Shown here: positions 11,297 to 25,027 of the stretch, in pieces | How the letters are laid out: the number at the start of each line of letters is the position of its first letter | How positions within the stretch are numbered: position 1 is the first letter of the stretch | Assembly (NCBI RefSeq): GCF_026151205.1 | Contig: NC_087075.1 | Span: 5,694,858 to 5,758,857 of the forward strand | From: Bolinopsis microptera | Lineage: Eukaryota; Ctenophora; Tentaculata; Lobata; Bolinopsidae | Direction: 5' to 3' | DNA: 64,000 bases | Program-made: the position numbers and the translations under genes | Notes under the pieces: model-generated | What the model was told of the DNA's origin: nothing | Seen by the model: the letters and a program-made list of their open reading frames with translations, nothing else | Database searches by the model: none

Positions 11297-14200
11297 TTAA
11301 TCGAAATCCTTAAATAATTCCCTGTTAAAGGGCGTATCTTTAACTTTCTTCGACTTTGGAGTCGAGTCTGTATCAGTTCTGTACCGCTTGTGCGTTACTC
11401 TACCCGAAAACTCTTTCCGTGCAGCTCCTATCTGGAGGACACTCATCAATTGAGTGTCATCAGTCCGTCGTCGTTGAACAGCGTGGGACACAAGTGCGAC
11501 AGTGTGCTCCACAGATTGACTATGGCAAGGAATCCTACAAACCAGAGGGGCTTCCCGTATCTTTTCCAGTTCAGCACTTGACATTACGGAGAGGAGGGGA
11601 GGGCACGTTACTCGCTCCCACTCATTGTCGTACGTCTGGAAGAATATCTTCATTGGAACCGGACCGTTCTCTTTCTGAATGAAGGGCAAATTAGTTATTT
11701 GATCGGTAAATCGTAATAATAATATAACTGAAACAGGGACAGAGTTCGTGGTATATTTGACAGACTAGGTAGACTCAGCAAATTAGTTAACAAATTCTGC
11801 ATTCTGCTAGTTCAGTAGAATGAACGCACAGTCTTACTTTTCGTTTGTCAGATTTTGATGCAAAAGCATAATATCGGCAGACTTACTAAGTCTGCCGATC
11901 ACTTAACATGGTCACTTAACATGGTAAAGTATCGTCAAATGGTTTGGAAATCAAACCATTGCATAATTACAATATCACTATAGTTATACATGCTCTATAA
12001 ACTCACCTCAACTTTCATTCTGACCATCTCAAAATATGTCGTACATTTGAAGACTATCTTCGGGCACTTGAAATGTCGGATTCGTCTAGGTCGTCGAACG
12101 CCAGACTCTCTTTCAACGTGCTTGTCCCACTCCTCTGAACGACGAATATTCTTTACGATCCCTATTCCTTTCTCTCGATGGTCTCTGTTGTGATCGCCTG
12201 GATAATAAATATGTATATAAAGTTTTTTACAATAGATGTAAAATATTGTTGGTTGGATATTGTGTTAAAGTCAAGTGATTCTAAGAGCACCTGCACATTT
12301 ATAATTTATAACCGCAAGAATTCGGACGTAAGCACAGAATACCACTACCAGCTGAATATTCACTGCTCTGATAGTAATAGTATCATATTGTTATTTTAAG
12401 TGTGCCTAGCTATATTACCCACTTTCCGTATTCATTTTTTGTTGTTGTTATTCTTACCTAGCATGGCGAGTATCACACTCTCGGGATGAGCCATATAGCC
12501 GTTCTGTTGTATTGACTCGAATATGACCTTACGCTCTGCTGGTTCGCAGTGTTCTCTTGTGAACCGTATTTGGTCAAATAGGTGGGCTGGGGCGTCTATT
12601 AAGCTGCTCTTCATCTTGATGTTGGCAAACACCTATTGAGATTTAGTCCGATTTAATAGAAATTCTGAGTAACTTTGGTACTTAAGGGAAACATAGGCTG
12701 AACATTCTCTGATTTTCATCAATATTGTAAGAGCATTTAAATTTGAATAAACATTAGCAATCAATTCACAAGTGCCAGCACTGTAATCTGATTTTTACCT
12801 TGTAATAGACATTTACAATAAAGTTGACCATCCTCTCTAAACACTCCGAAATATGGGAGTTGTAGGTAAGATCCCCCGAAATGTAAAATCGGAGGATTCT
12901 GGCCCCAAACGTAATCCACCGAGCAGTGGAGCAGTTTCCTATCGCGTTATACACGAATTCGTCGTGTAAACCAGTCTCGACAGTGATGCAGTACTTATAC
13001 ATAAGTTTTGCATCATTTGACATCTTACTCAGCGTCTGAAAAAAAACAGATTGTTATTAATTTTAACGTTGCTAGGTAAGAGCTCTATGATTTTGTCGAA
13101 CATTATCGCAATGATTGATAAACATGGAACTGCAAAACGGTTCAGTAAGTTATCTTCCCAGCAAATTATAAACGTAGTTACTATCTAACAATAAGATTAT
13201 CCATTATTAACCATATCAATTTTAAATTATATATCACCTCTTGGGGCAGTCGAGGAAAACCTTTGCCAATCTTTTTAAATACTCTAACTGGTTTCAGCCA
13301 AAGTTCGTTGGACATAATGAAGGGCCCCATAGGTCCGTCAAAGTCACCAGGTGCTGTAATGATATATAATAATGATATACACGTTATTTTGAGTGTAAGT
13401 GTAAGAATTAACGATGATAATATTAATTGTAAAGTGAAATTTATTGGCGTAGTTATCGAGGAAATCCCTGCAATCGTTATAGTAATAAGGAATGTTTAAT
13501 ACTGTGGAAATTCTGAACTGTTATTTTAAAATACTATAACATATCTTCAAATTTAAAATAAATAACACACCCTTGGTACTTCCTCCATAGTGAAAGTACA
13601 ATTTTCTCAAGGGGAGTTCCACTTGGTGTAAGAGGCACAGGGCTCTTTGGAGTGTTCGATGTAGCAGAACCTCAAACTCTCGAAAAGCACCTCCCTGAAA
13701 ATTGTTTATTTTAATATGTTTTAACGAACGAAATGGTTGTCTAATAGTATCCAATGCTCAGCTAAAAGATGAAAAGTTCCTTATCTGAAATGAAAAATAA
13801 GTTATTTACTTACCAGATAGCCAGAATTAACACTAGTGTTGTCTCCACCTATACACAATGTTTTGTCCGTGCTTATCCCTCGACTTTCAAAGTAGTTACA
13901 CAATCCCAGAGCAAGGCCTTTACCTGTGGTATAAAGATTAAGTAATCAACAAAGAATCGGCATAAATGTAACATTGTAACTGCAGAACCTATTCCGGAAA
14001 TCTAATGCAACATTAAAATGGAACGAGACATATATAACGTTAGTCGTTAGACCGTTTATTATGTACCAATGATCAAAATAACATCGCAATGTATAAAAAT
14101 ATATTCATCTAAGTATAATCTTTATCTAGTGCTTACCAGTCGATTGCTCAGGAACAAACATCCCCAAAGGGATCGCACCAGGCTGTTCTACCACAGAGTA

Positions 14201-15769
14201 GTGGCTCCGTTTCCCCACACTATGTCGTATGTGACCTTTTTCATCTTTTTGGCTCATCCTTATATTCTTATCCTCCTTTCCGTCAAAGAATATTGCTGCA
14301 AAATAGCTGTTTTTAATCTAAAGCGTACTAATTCTAATGGTAAAGTTAATGTCGCTGTTTATTTTTAAAATTGGTAATATAAACATGTTCAAAAGTTAAA
14401 AAATAACCTGGTGAAAACATTATATTATGTACAAACCTAACGGAGAACGAGTAGACAGAGCTTCAAGCCTCTTTTTCCCATCTCTTCCACGGATGCTTTC
14501 GAGTTTTGACCGGGGAACAACATATGGCTGCTGCAGGAGACCACCCTTGTAAAGTTCTTTGCAAAACAATGTTAACGTGCGTGCATTCGACTCCGTGCCG
14601 GCAGAATTTCTTTCCAACTCAGCTGCCATACCATCCAGATTGCAGTTCAGATAAGTGGACACCGTGACTCTCGGAGTGCTAGCAGAAGAACTGGAAGAGG
14701 CTGGTTGATAATCACGATCCTTTTCATCTCTCGGGTCAATGTTAGTGTGTTGGCTTGCCGAGTCCTCGCTTATATAAGCCTGTCGTTGATATCATAAGTA
14801 TATTTTGTATTATTATCCGTGATCGGTGATTCAATTAATGGCCGGGCATTTATCTACTATTTAGTGAAAATAAAAGTTGTGTTATGTGATCTCAAATTGT
14901 TCATTGCAAACAATCAATTACAGTGTCGGCTCAGAGATTAAAATTAATAATTTGACAGTCAATGGTATTAATATTATTTTAGTTTATAAACTTTTAAAAT
15001 AAATAAGCTATGTTAAACAAATAATTCTGTATTCGTATTGAAACGTGCTTACTTGCAATGATGCTGATGTAGTAACGTCACTGAGAACAGGAGTGATGAG
15101 ATTAACTTGCACAGGGGCTTCAACTTCAAGTTTCTTTTTGGGTAGGACATCAAAAGGTTCATTTAGACTGTCGGTGAACTTGTCCATCGTAGACTTTGCC
15201 GTATTAACTGAGAGACCTCGAAGTTTTGTATTGATGATTTTGATTTTCCTGTAATAGTTTCAAATTACAAACAGCGTAACCAATGTGACAAGAAATATAA
15301 AGCATAAACACAAAATATTAAGTAGTATATATTATATATAGAACAAATTATGAATATCAGTCACGATTGGCAATTATCCACATCGCCCGCATCGGACATG
15401 ATCGCTAAATGCAAACTGGATAAACAGAAACTGAATAGATATCAACAAATCGGAAAAATCACTCAGATATGAAGTTTATGATCGGATAGTATGTATGTAT
15501 ATTGACAACAAATATGAAGCATAAAAATATGCAACTTACCCAGCAATAGTAGGTGAAATTCTACGAACTTCGGACTTTTCTGTGACATCGTACAAAGAAA
15601 GCAGGTCAACAGCAACAGGACGGTAGAAATCAACAATCGAAAGTTTTTTCTTTCTACCAGTGTTGGCTTCTTCGACGAGAAAGAGTAAATGTGATAAAAC
15701 ATGACGTAGCAGAGTTGGACGGCAAGAGGGATTTAAACGATCTGGTTTAACAAAATCTTCAAGTTTCAT
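11297..15769 (-). CDS. Transposase-like protein, 11 exons, 752 codons
   Basis: Eleven GT-AG exons on the minus strand join in one frame: 15540-15769, 15053-15248, 14437-14779, 14137-14295, 13814-13923, 13571-13694, 13238-13353, 12799-13035, 12458-12632, 12007-12197, 11297-11674 (2,259 nt with stop). Family resemblance is to uncharacterised invertebrate proteins with an RNase H-fold (DDE) look. Candidate catalytic acids are D261 (FFDGKED), D337 (GGDNTSVN) and E683 (CHSQSVEH). A C-x2-H motif lies at 366-369 (CLLHQVELPLR) and an ARW at 464-466, as in hAT-like insertion domains. The C-terminus has a basic stretch (TPKSKKVKD) that could be a nuclear signal. Presumed role: cutting and joining this element's ends. 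Every junction keeps phase, so it may be functional. Superfamily and catalytic acids are inference. Confidence 0.82.
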
Positions 15770-16431
15770 GGTGGGCTCAAAAGTTTATAAAACTGGTGTT
15801 ATTGATGCAGATGGCGTTGTTTTATTTATAGTTATATGATTATTGAATATTGAGGCTAATTGTGGGAATTGAGAAGCATAGATATTGGGCACATCAAACG
15901 ATTTTTTTGCAGGGCATTTGAACTTCGGTAACAGTAATTTAGAAGTTACCTTGAACAATGTGTTAAAAGTGTCTATTGAGTAAATTAACATCATGAGTTA
16001 TGTCGTTTAATAAGCTTAAGGGCTATTAAAGTCCAAATTGTTTCGAAGCTAATTGTTCGATCAACCGCAAGTTACATGATTATACCACCCCGTCATGGGT
16101 GGGTAGCACTAGCACCAATTTGACACTAAATGGTAATTTCAGAAAAAATAAATCCATGAGTTCTAATTATTATTAATAGTAGGTAAATTCTCGTGCTTAC
16201 TCATTACATAAGAATAATTTATTAGTATAAAAACCGTGATGAATGCAGATTAGCATATATAATTCACATGGCATGACCCAATTCATAATATTAATATTAT
16301 GTTAATATGTTTCATTACCTAGGGACCTCAGCTTTTGTGTTTATAAACAGAATGACAAGTTGAACGCCGCCTAGTAAATATATAGACCACCGTAACTCTT
16401 ACCGTTTTCTTGATTAAGCCGCTTGGAAATT

Positions 16432-16689
<258 letters not shown>

Positions 16690-17060
16690 TTAAACGAATA
16701 ACGTAAGCTCACTTATTAATGATGCTGTAACTGAATTGTCCTTAGATTTCGTGGCAATTCTGCACGCTTCAACAATCTTCGGTTTCTGTCCAATGTTTTG
16801 AAAAATCTCGCTAACTGTGTCAATAAGTTCTCTATATATCTCGCTCCCTTGTGACGGACCAAATACAATGACGTTGCGACTGCGGTCCTCTTCCTCAACA
16901 ACACGTTTTACTACGCTTTTGAGCGTTTCCAAGCTTATGACTTGCTCAGCTTTGGCTGTGAATTCTTCGCCATTGAACTGTATGTTTGTGTTTTAGGTGA
17001 GTCAATAACAGATGTCTTAACGGCGTTCTTCAACATTTCAAGTTGTCCAGTTTTACAGTC
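16690..17060 (-). pseudogene. LINE ORF1 fragment in right TIR
   Basis: Mirror copy of 9640-10002. The 80-codon translation (16690-16932, minus strand) is identical to that of 9760-10002. It is preserved as part of the TIR, not as a gene. Confidence 0.75.
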
Positions 17061-18237
17061 CGAAAGCTCTGCCTGAGTATATCGGATAGCTTTATTCGGA
17101 CGTTATTTTACCCGTACCGCAACCGGAAATAATGTGAACGGGCGTAGCCATAATTTTGAGAGGACATTAAAATAAACGTGACCGCTCAATATAGCTTATG
17201 ACTTGCTCAGTTGGCTGTGAATTCTTCGCCATTGGACTGTATGACGTATGTTTGTGTTTTAGGTGAGTTAACAACAGATGTCTTAACGGCGTTCTTCAAC
17301 GTTTCAAGTTGTTTAGTTTTACGCAGTCCGAAAGCTCTGCCTGAGCTTATCGGATAGCTTTATTCGGACGTTATTTTACCCGTACTGCAACCGGAAATAA
17401 TGTGAACGGGAATAATTTTGAGCGGACATTAAAATAAACGCGACCGCTCAATGGTCTATTTAATTACAATTTAAAACGTCCGCCAATATTCGAACGGATA
17501 TTAAAATTAAAATGAACGGACATTAAAATGAACGCTTATAGGGCTTAACTTGTAGTTGTAGCATTTGGCATTTGCAGCAACTATTAACTTATGTCCGTAA
17601 AAATAAAGTCCAATAAGGACAAATTAGCGTTGCCGTTATTAATTATTGATCATATTAGTTGTACAACTACAATTAATATTTTGGTATTCCCCTGCATGTG
17701 TCATGGTTCCAACAGGAAAATATTTCAATCTGCAATCCGAGTAGAATGTAAATATACTGCGATCTCTGATATACAGTTATACTGAAACATAGCCTGAGCT
17801 GCAACCGTTCACCACTACAATTAGTGCATACCTCAATACACATTACGGCCGGATCGGGATAATGCGATCCTGAGGGCTATAATTATTAAAAGGTGTTCTC
17901 ACGAGATCTCCGACACATGAATTCTATCGATTCACCATTGAGTATGAATCAGCAATTAAACTACTGAGCTTACATATGCAGAATGATGGATGAGCACATA
18001 TAATTGCCTGCTTCATAGTTTGTTCACCCAATCTATTCACCCAATGTTATTGTTATGATCAAAGCTGTGTTAGGACCATTTTCAAAAATATTTCGCCATC
18101 TATACTGTCACAATGTAAGTTTTACAATGGTACAACCTCCATAAAAATCTAAAAAAATCGGATAAAACCAACCACACTACGGATGCCCACCTGTGACCGC
18201 GGGATCGGTCCGATCGGAGGAGAGCCACGTCAATATT

Positions 18238-18790
18238 TGGTTGAGGTGCTCTACTTGTATACTTGTTATGTTATGTACTAGTGCCAATGGTCCCCTGAAG
18301 TCTGAACTCGTATATGAATTTTCATTTGTAGGTTTACAACCTACCAGGACGCGCGCCGAGTTGGACTCGTCGACGGTCCTGTATATGGAACAAATATTTT
18401 ACGAGTATCACCCGTTAAATTTTCATCAAGTTTTGACAAAAAATGAGTTATGATGTATGAACTAAAAACCATATATCAATATTTGGACATACGCACCAAA
18501 TTTGATAAATTTTAGCCCATAAATTGGTCAATTATCAATATTTTGGATGAGACAAACTTTATATGGAAGATAAGCCTATATTTCATATTTTCTATGATTA
18601 TCAGCTCAATATCTAGTCTACCTAACTGTGGATTTTGTGTTCAAATAATCGCAAAAAATGAACAAAATCGCCCAGATCTCAGTTCGCGATAATTGCGAAA
18701 CTGATTTTGCTCAAAACAATATAAATATAACTCAAAAGGGTGTCAATATTTCTACATGAAATTTTCAGAATCAACGTAGAATTATCGCAT
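18238..18790 (+). repeat. Dispersed repeat family, copy 1
   Basis: Matches about 44145-44530 in the same orientation, starting around GATGCTCTACTTGTA and ending near ATCAACGTAGAATT. Copy 1 is longer because the 93-bp MITE at 18326-18418 inserted into it. No coding capacity seen. Confidence 0.8.
18326..18418 (+). mobile_element. 93-bp MITE-like element, copy A
   Basis: Begins TTGTAGGTTTACAACC and ends ATCACCCGTTAA, flanked by an 8-bp direct duplication ATTTTCAT (18318-18325 and 18419-18426). One end forms the hairpin GTAGGTT-TAC-AACCTAC. Other copies lie at 25028-25120 and 41182-41273, each with its own 8-bp duplication. An 8-bp duplication is typical of hAT- and P-type transposition. No long TIR or coding sequence, so non-autonomous. 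Confidence 0.88.
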
Positions 18791-19281
18791 TTCGACTTTA
18801 ATTTGCTCCCTACTCTTGCCGAATAAGAAGGCAAAAAGATCGTAGGGAATATAAAGTAATCGGGCTTGGATATATGATCGAGGTAGCCCGATGGACCTGC
18901 GTTGTCGACAAAAGTCTGCTCCTTCGCGCAATATAAACCACGACCACTCCCCTATATATGTGTATAATAATGTGTATAAAAAGAGTCTGTATTGCGCGCG
19001 CGAGCCAGTTATGTGTTAATTACATAATTAATTACAGGCATAGCAACCAGTTTTTGGTGCTTGACGACTGTTACACTGTACACACGGATCAATTATCAAT
19101 TTAAGTGTTATTTTGGTGAAACAAGCTTAATAAATTACCGAGTGATAAAATTCAGCAAGTCAAAATCAAAACAAATAAAATTATGTTATCAGCTGATAGT
19201 GATAGACCATAGACTCGTGGCTGATTATTTAACAGTTAATCGACACTGAATGGTAAAAAGCGAATACAAAGTTAAGAACAG
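18791..19281. other. Unassigned DNA upstream of the Penelope-like remnant
   Basis: AT-rich with one GC patch (GCGCGCGCGAGCC near 18995). No gene recognised. It may include the unrecognisable 5' part of the Penelope-like element that starts reading at 19282. Confidence 0.5.
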
Positions 19282-21994
19282 AAGGGCGGTGCGATAATCA
19301 TTGTCACCCCTCAGATAATCAAGGATATCACTTCTGCCAAAGTTGAGGACCCTTTGAGATACAGACCTTTGCAAACTGATCCTACTGGATCTTTGAGAGG
19401 GAGGTTGTTAGAGCTGTGGTCATCTGGTTTGGAGCGGAAGTATGTTAGTGGCGAACAGTCTAAGTGTGTGGTTGGTTTGATTCAGAAGTCTGATCAGGAC
19501 ACTCTTTCACAGAGCACTTCAGATCTAGTTAAGCCCGATATTCCGGGACCTTTACTGATAGTTGAAATTCGACATATGACGTCATATAGCGTCATCTAGC
19601 GTCATCTAGCGTGAAATATCGCCAGATGATGATAGATGACGCTAGATGACGCTAGATGACGCTAGATGACGCTAGATGACGCCAATTAGCGACATTGTCG
19701 CTAAGTGCACGTAAGCTAGATAGCGCTATCTAGCGCTATCTAGCGTAAACTGTCACAAACCGACATTCTCCGCTAGATAACGCTTGTTAGCGCTAGATAG
19801 CGCTATCTAGCGATAGATAGCGCTGCGTCAGATGTCGTTGCGACATATAGCGTTAGATAGCGCTAGATACCGCTAGATGTCGCAAAAAAAGGGCGGAAAT
19901 TTTATGAAAATGTCGCCTGGCGTCAGTGCTGCGTGCTTAGCGTCATCTAGCGTCATCTAGCGTCATCTAGCGTTATCTAGCGTCATCTAGCGTCATATAG
20001 CGTCATATAGCGTCATATAGCGCTAGATAGCGCTAGATAGCGCTAGATAGCGCTAGATAGCGACATTCGAAAGGTGCCGTGCACTTAGCGACAATGTCGC
20101 TAATTGGCGTCATCTAGCGTCATCTAGCGTCATCTAGCGTCATCTATCATCATCTGGCGATATTTCACGCTAGATGACGCTAGATGACGCTAGATGACGT
20201 CATATGTCGAATTTCAACTATCAGTAAAGGTCCATATTCCGTATGGTTACCCATTACTGAAAATTCACAAGCTGACTGAGACTGAAATTAGAGAGAAAAA
20301 GATTCCACCCAGTCGATTCGTGACTGATCTCTCTAGAGGAGTAACTGCAAGATCAGATAAGTTTATTGTTTGGAAGTGGTTGGGACCTCTTGCCAGGGAT
20401 TACTGTATAGATCTTGTTAAAGATTCAACTGCAGCTCTCATAAAACTCGAGGAATTGGCAGCTTCCGGACAAGTAGTCGATACTTGGTTCAGCTTCAGTA
20501 TTGATATTGTTTCTCTATACGATTCTCTGCAACATAGCTTGGTGATGTCAGCCTTAGATGATGCTATTATATGGAGTCGTGTAGACCAGATTGGTCTGAG
20601 GAGTTGAGGACTTGGCTGAAGGGACTGATACAGCTTAGTTTTGATTCGGCAGTCTTGAAGAATGCAGACAACTGGTATGAGGTCGTTAACGGTGTACCCA
20701 CTGGAGGTATCAATTCAGTGGATTGCGGTAACATTGCTTTGTTCTTTGTCCTAAAGAGTCTGGTTTACGACCCGGTTGTTAGACCAGAGGAGCTCAAGAA
20801 CCTTGATCGGTTTGTGGATGATATTTCGGGCCAAGGTATGTGGAGAGGTTCTATGATTGATTTTGAAGAATGGGTAGGGTCATCACGCAGTAAGATGGTT
20901 GATAACTATGGCTTAGATATTACATACGAAGTGAAACCAATCACGGAGTTCACTCAGTTCCTGGACATTCAGTACAAGCTTGTTGGAGGGAGACTCACAA
21001 CAGATCTGTTTAGGAAACCTACTGACGCCAACAGGTATCTTGAATTCTCAAGTTTCCATCCACGACATACCTTCCGGAGTATAGTCTTCTCACAGGCACT
21101 TCGATACAGAAGGATAATCAATGATGACGTCTTGCTGGATGAGAGATTGGCAGAGCTTCAGTTGTTTTTTGAGCGGTCTTCATATCCTACTGATATGGTG
21201 AGAGAGGTCATCAGTGATGTCAGGTCGAGACCAAGAACTTTACAGTACAAGGAAAAGGATCAGGGTCCCCCTTCTTTCACACCATGGAATGTTACATTCG
21301 GTGCGGGCTATGAGGAAACCAAGGAAAAGGCTAAAGAGGCCAGTAACATCAAATAGCCGTACATGGAGCAGTGAGAACCCTGAGAGGATCCCTAAACTCC
21401 AAGTGGTCACCAGGCGAGCCCCTAACTTAAAGGACACTTTATTCAAGAGAAAGAAGCTAGCCTTAGGTTCAGAGTCAAGAACAACTGACCCATGCACCAA
21501 ACCTGGTGAGAAGAAGAAAGGCAAACCCTGCCAAACTTGTCACCTTGCTAGTGGCTTAATTCCATGGTCTCCAATAATAATGGACACTCAGTCAGAACTC
21601 AATACAAGGTGGTAACTGTAAGACACGCAACATTGTGTACGGCGCGACGTGCAAACTTTGTACTGTTAATAACGTATACGTGGGAAAAACAGTCACCAGC
21701 CTCAGCCAACGTGTGAATGGTCATCGCAGTAAATATTATGAGATTTTAGAGGCGAGTAGTAAGGGGAATGTTGAGAGCCACAGAGATTTTGATGACGAGA
21801 ATGTTTTAGGGGCACATCTTTATTTAGTTCATAATTTGAGGGAGAGATCTGATTTCAATGAAAGTTTCCATTTTGATATTTTGTGTTCTACATCCCCAGA
21901 TAATATTAGAAAGTCAGAACAGTTTTATATTAACAAATTGAAGACACTTTATCCGTTTGGCCTGAACAATGTGAATTCCGTTTCTGGAAGCTAA
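19282..21994 (+). pseudogene. Penelope-like element RT/endonuclease, degenerate (PLE-1)
   Basis: Starts abruptly at KGGAIIIV, the equivalent of residue ~121 of the intact element at 32401-34692, so it is 5' truncated. The frame runs 19282-19560 and resumes at 20221 after the insert at 19561-20218. It then shifts frame near 20590, again near 21340, and passes a stop and shift near 21615-21635. Reverse transcriptase motifs are visible: LLKIHK, SIDIVSLYDSL (motif A), VPTGG and FVDDI in the position of YxDD. The C-terminus is a GIY-YIG-type endonuclease region (YGATCKLC ... YVGKTVTSLSQRVNGH). Family role: target-primed reverse transcription with a GIY-YIG nick. Several frameshifts make this copy dead. 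Confidence 0.88.
19561..20218. mobile_element. TA-flanked 658-bp palindromic MITE inside PLE-1
   Basis: Ends are perfect inverted repeats GTTGAAATTCGACATATGAC, extending with small changes to about 145 bp. TA flanks both sides (19559-19560 and 20219-20220). Removing the insert plus one TA restores the Penelope-like reading frame exactly (660 bp, 220 codons) and restores a palindromic target centred on ACTGATATCAGT. The body is made of decamers (CGCTAGATGA, TAGCGCTATC). A TA duplication in a palindromic target suggests Tc1/mariner-type mobilisation. No protein is encoded. Confidence 0.92.
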
Positions 21995-22496
21995 TTTTTC
22001 ATGGAGTCCCGAATTTTATTTTTGAATCGTTCATTTTTTGTTTATATATTCAGTCTATCAATTTTTGAATTGCGTCTTTTTGATTTAATGAACTACTGCA
22101 GACTCCACATTATTATACTTATAGTATATGCCATTAATTTTGTTCCGATTTTAAACTATTCCATTTTGACGAGATTCTAAATTAATTTTTTGAGACTTTA
22201 CTACATTTTTGATGAGAATTTTTGACATTTTTATACTATTATAACCATTGATATTCTCAGATTATGTGACTGATTAAATGCTGAAGATAAAAGAAATATA
22301 TTCATTTTGCTAAGATTATGTTTGCGTTTCATTGCTCAAAGTCAACAGCTGTTCGAAGGATCAAATTTAAGAAGAACAGATGTTACTTTACATTTACATT
22401 CAAGAAGCAACTAATATCAAGATTGCTATATGCTTTTAAAGAATCCCATATCAAATAAATTAAAGGCTCGGAAGTCGAAAGTCGATGGTGCTGTAG
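21995..22496. other. AT-rich DNA after PLE-1
   Basis: Probably the 3' untranslated part of the Penelope-like element followed by host DNA up to the edge of the giant inverted repeat. No genes or repeats recognised. Confidence 0.5.
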
Positions 22497-22550
22497 TACT
22501 AGTATAGAGTGTAAATGTGTCGAGTAAGCATCAAAATATTTTAGTTTATG

Positions 22551-22820
22551 TTACATACAAATAATAAATAAGACGAGACAGAATATTTTATTACAGTCAA
22601 TAAAGTTGGCATACGATGCAGTAATATGACGTGACATGATACGCATCGTTATATTTTTAACACGAAACAAAACCGCGCAAAGTATGAAATGATCTACAAC
22701 CAAACCACATACTGATACAAATCGACGGCGACACCTCAGATGCACGCAGGATTTTTCAAGTTCTGTACGCCTAATATAATATAAACGATTATTACTTGCG
22801 CCAAACACCACTCTGCCCAC
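22551..22820 (-). other. Open frame conserved in both arms, doubtful gene
   Basis: 89-codon frame (MGRVVFGASNNRLYYIRR...) with a near-identical partner at 36505-36783 on the + strand. One hydrophobic stretch lies near the C-terminus. Conservation is fully explained by the inverted duplication, so coding status is unsupported. Confidence 0.2.
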
Positions 22821-23719
22821 TAACTCTGGGATACAATAAAGTAGACCAATTACATTGTATGCAGTAGGGAACTTTGAGCGTGCGTTGCGTGGTGTTACCG
22901 CGGCGAAATTCTTGTTAATGTGGAATTTTGAGTTAGTCCTTTAAAAAATATGGCGGCCTAATTCTGAAAAATGCCTGAAAAATTGTTTTATTTATTTAGA
23001 GATCTTTTTGACTTGGTTAGAATTATACATTGGAGGTCCCGGTTATTTAAGGAGAGTCCGTCTCGGAGGGATCTGAACCCACTATATTGACCGTCTTAAA
23101 ACTTAGGTTTCGGGGAAATTATAATTTTGCTGGAATTCAGATCTTCGTGTTACTTTTTTTTTTCATTCGTCATTGTATTGTGATTTTAATCAATACTTTC
23201 AATTATGTTGGGTTGACACAAGTACAAATTGATACAACAATGTAAAGCAAAAATATGGTCGAAGTAAGCTTTTCATACTATAGTCTACACTAATTAAATT
23301 TAATCAACACAGGTGGAAATCTTTTGATAAATACCTAGTTAATGGAAATATCTTAGTCGCAAAAGTTTGTCCAACTAATCACCTTTCGACGTTTTTCCAA
23401 GCAATTGTGTAGGAGAGATACTATAAAAAAAATATAAAAATAAATAATAGAGTATTATTATTTTTCATAAAACACTTCCTCGCCAGCGGCGCTTATATAA
23501 TCTCATGCAATAGAAATTGTTCCTAAAATCATGCACAATATGTTTGCCAATTGTTGTTAAGTAATATAAGCGATCTAATGCGATCACAAATAATCCAGGC
23601 TGAACCCCATCTCCCCTAAACAAGATTTACAAGAAATAACTTAAAATTTACCCTTAATAAACTAAGAAATTTTGTCCGTGTTCCATTTTAGACAACATCA
23701 TTGTCATTTATCGCAAAAC

Positions 23720-24589
23720 CTAAAAAAATATTGCAATCAGAAGAGCAGTCACCGAGAGGAGAACATTGATGGAGTGACACACTGCAAGTGAGTACTGACC
23801 CTCGTGTCCATCTTCCTCGTGTTCATCTTCGACTATTTCCTCCCAGGTTGCTGAGCAAGTTATTTATTAATTGAAGGTTAACAATGAGATTTTGCAAAAT
23901 GAAAAGGGATGGATAATTAATGATATGTAAATGGGAGGTGGAACTAATTTGTTTTGAATTTTCAGAATGAACCACCTTGCACCTCTCCAGTCCCCATCAT
24001 AGTATTAGTAATTATTAGATGTAGGGTCTAAAATTAAATTATAAATATGCAGCTCACTTCTATCCTGAGCGACGAGGGCCAATTCGTATATTTCAAATGG
24101 GTCTCCTACTTCTCCGTCTTCCATTGCGACAGTAATATAGTCCACCAGTATCCCAGCGCACGCTTCGATTTCTCCATCGGATGGATTATAGGTCTCAGCG
24201 TCCATCATACCACCCACGACTGGCTGTGGAGCAGAACAATCAAAATCTGTACATTTGCAGGGTTTCATCTCGTTGTCTGATGGCTTGCACTCCATAGGGT
24301 CCCAGCTGTTCTTACTCTCGGTTCGGAATGTTCTGACTTCTGTAATACAGTGCAATTTGTCTAGTTGAATCATAACCTGATTGTATCTATTAGCGTCTAA
24401 TTCCATTTTGAGACCGGTCGACAATTCCAAGTCGAGCATAAGTTCACAATTTGTACAACTGGCATCATCGTATCTGGACAGGATTTCTGGCTTGATCTCT
24501 ATCTCACCATCCAGCCGCTCTCGCAAATCTCCTTGGGACAGGCTGATCATCGCAAGAAAAAAAAGAGCTATTGTAAACTCTGTCATCAT
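23720..24589 (-). CDS. Predicted GPI-anchored cysteine-containing protein, copy L
   Basis: Two-exon model on the minus strand: exon 1 24058-24589, donor GAA|GTGAGC, then exon 2 23720-23850 after TTGCTCAG. The spliced product is 220 residues. Residues 1-20 look like a signal peptide (MMTEFTIALFFLAMISLSQG). The mature region has eight cysteines (45, 48, 81, 101, 111, 113, 118, 144). Exon 2 adds an acidic stretch (EIVEDEHEEDGHEG) and a C-terminal hydrophobic tail (SINVLLSVTALLIAIFF) typical of a GPI-attachment signal. Without splicing the frame ends as a 194-residue secreted form. Family not recognised; role unknown beyond likely cell-surface display. The same donor, acceptor and tail are kept in the other copy at 34772-35640, which supports the model. 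Confidence 0.7.
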
Positions 24590-25027
24590 TCGTCAGGACT
24601 GATCAACAGCTAATTGAATAATCTTTGTTGAGAGAATATAACGAAATAAATGATTCAGAATGTAAACCCTGATTAACCGCGTCCATTATTTTCCCCCAAA
24701 TTAGGAATTAATATGATAACAATCAATATAATACCTCGATTAACGGCGGCTTTTACTTTTCACTCAAACTACGCAGGTTTTACTGTAGTATACGTAAATT
24801 ATGTAAATAGTAGGTGATACCTTTTCTTTCACTCACTGAACCTTTTCATAAAAATAGATCAGTTAATATCAACATGGATTCAATCAGTAATCCCAGTTTG
24901 TTTAAGCTAAAATGGGTCATGAGATTACCCTGTGCAAATCGCTAAGAGCTGCAGTGAGGACTCCGACTAGGGGGCTGAGCCCTTGAAAAGTTTCGAAACG
25001 TACGGCTATTAGAAAATAAAGCTCCCA

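Noticed and set aside
19575-20200. CRISPR-like regular repeats
   Set aside because: The decamers are contiguous and palindromic, without unique spacers, in a eukaryotic MITE.
23046-23094. tRNA-like B box (GGTTCAGATCCC) and its mirror near 36253
   Set aside because: No acceptor, D or anticodon stems could be matched around it.
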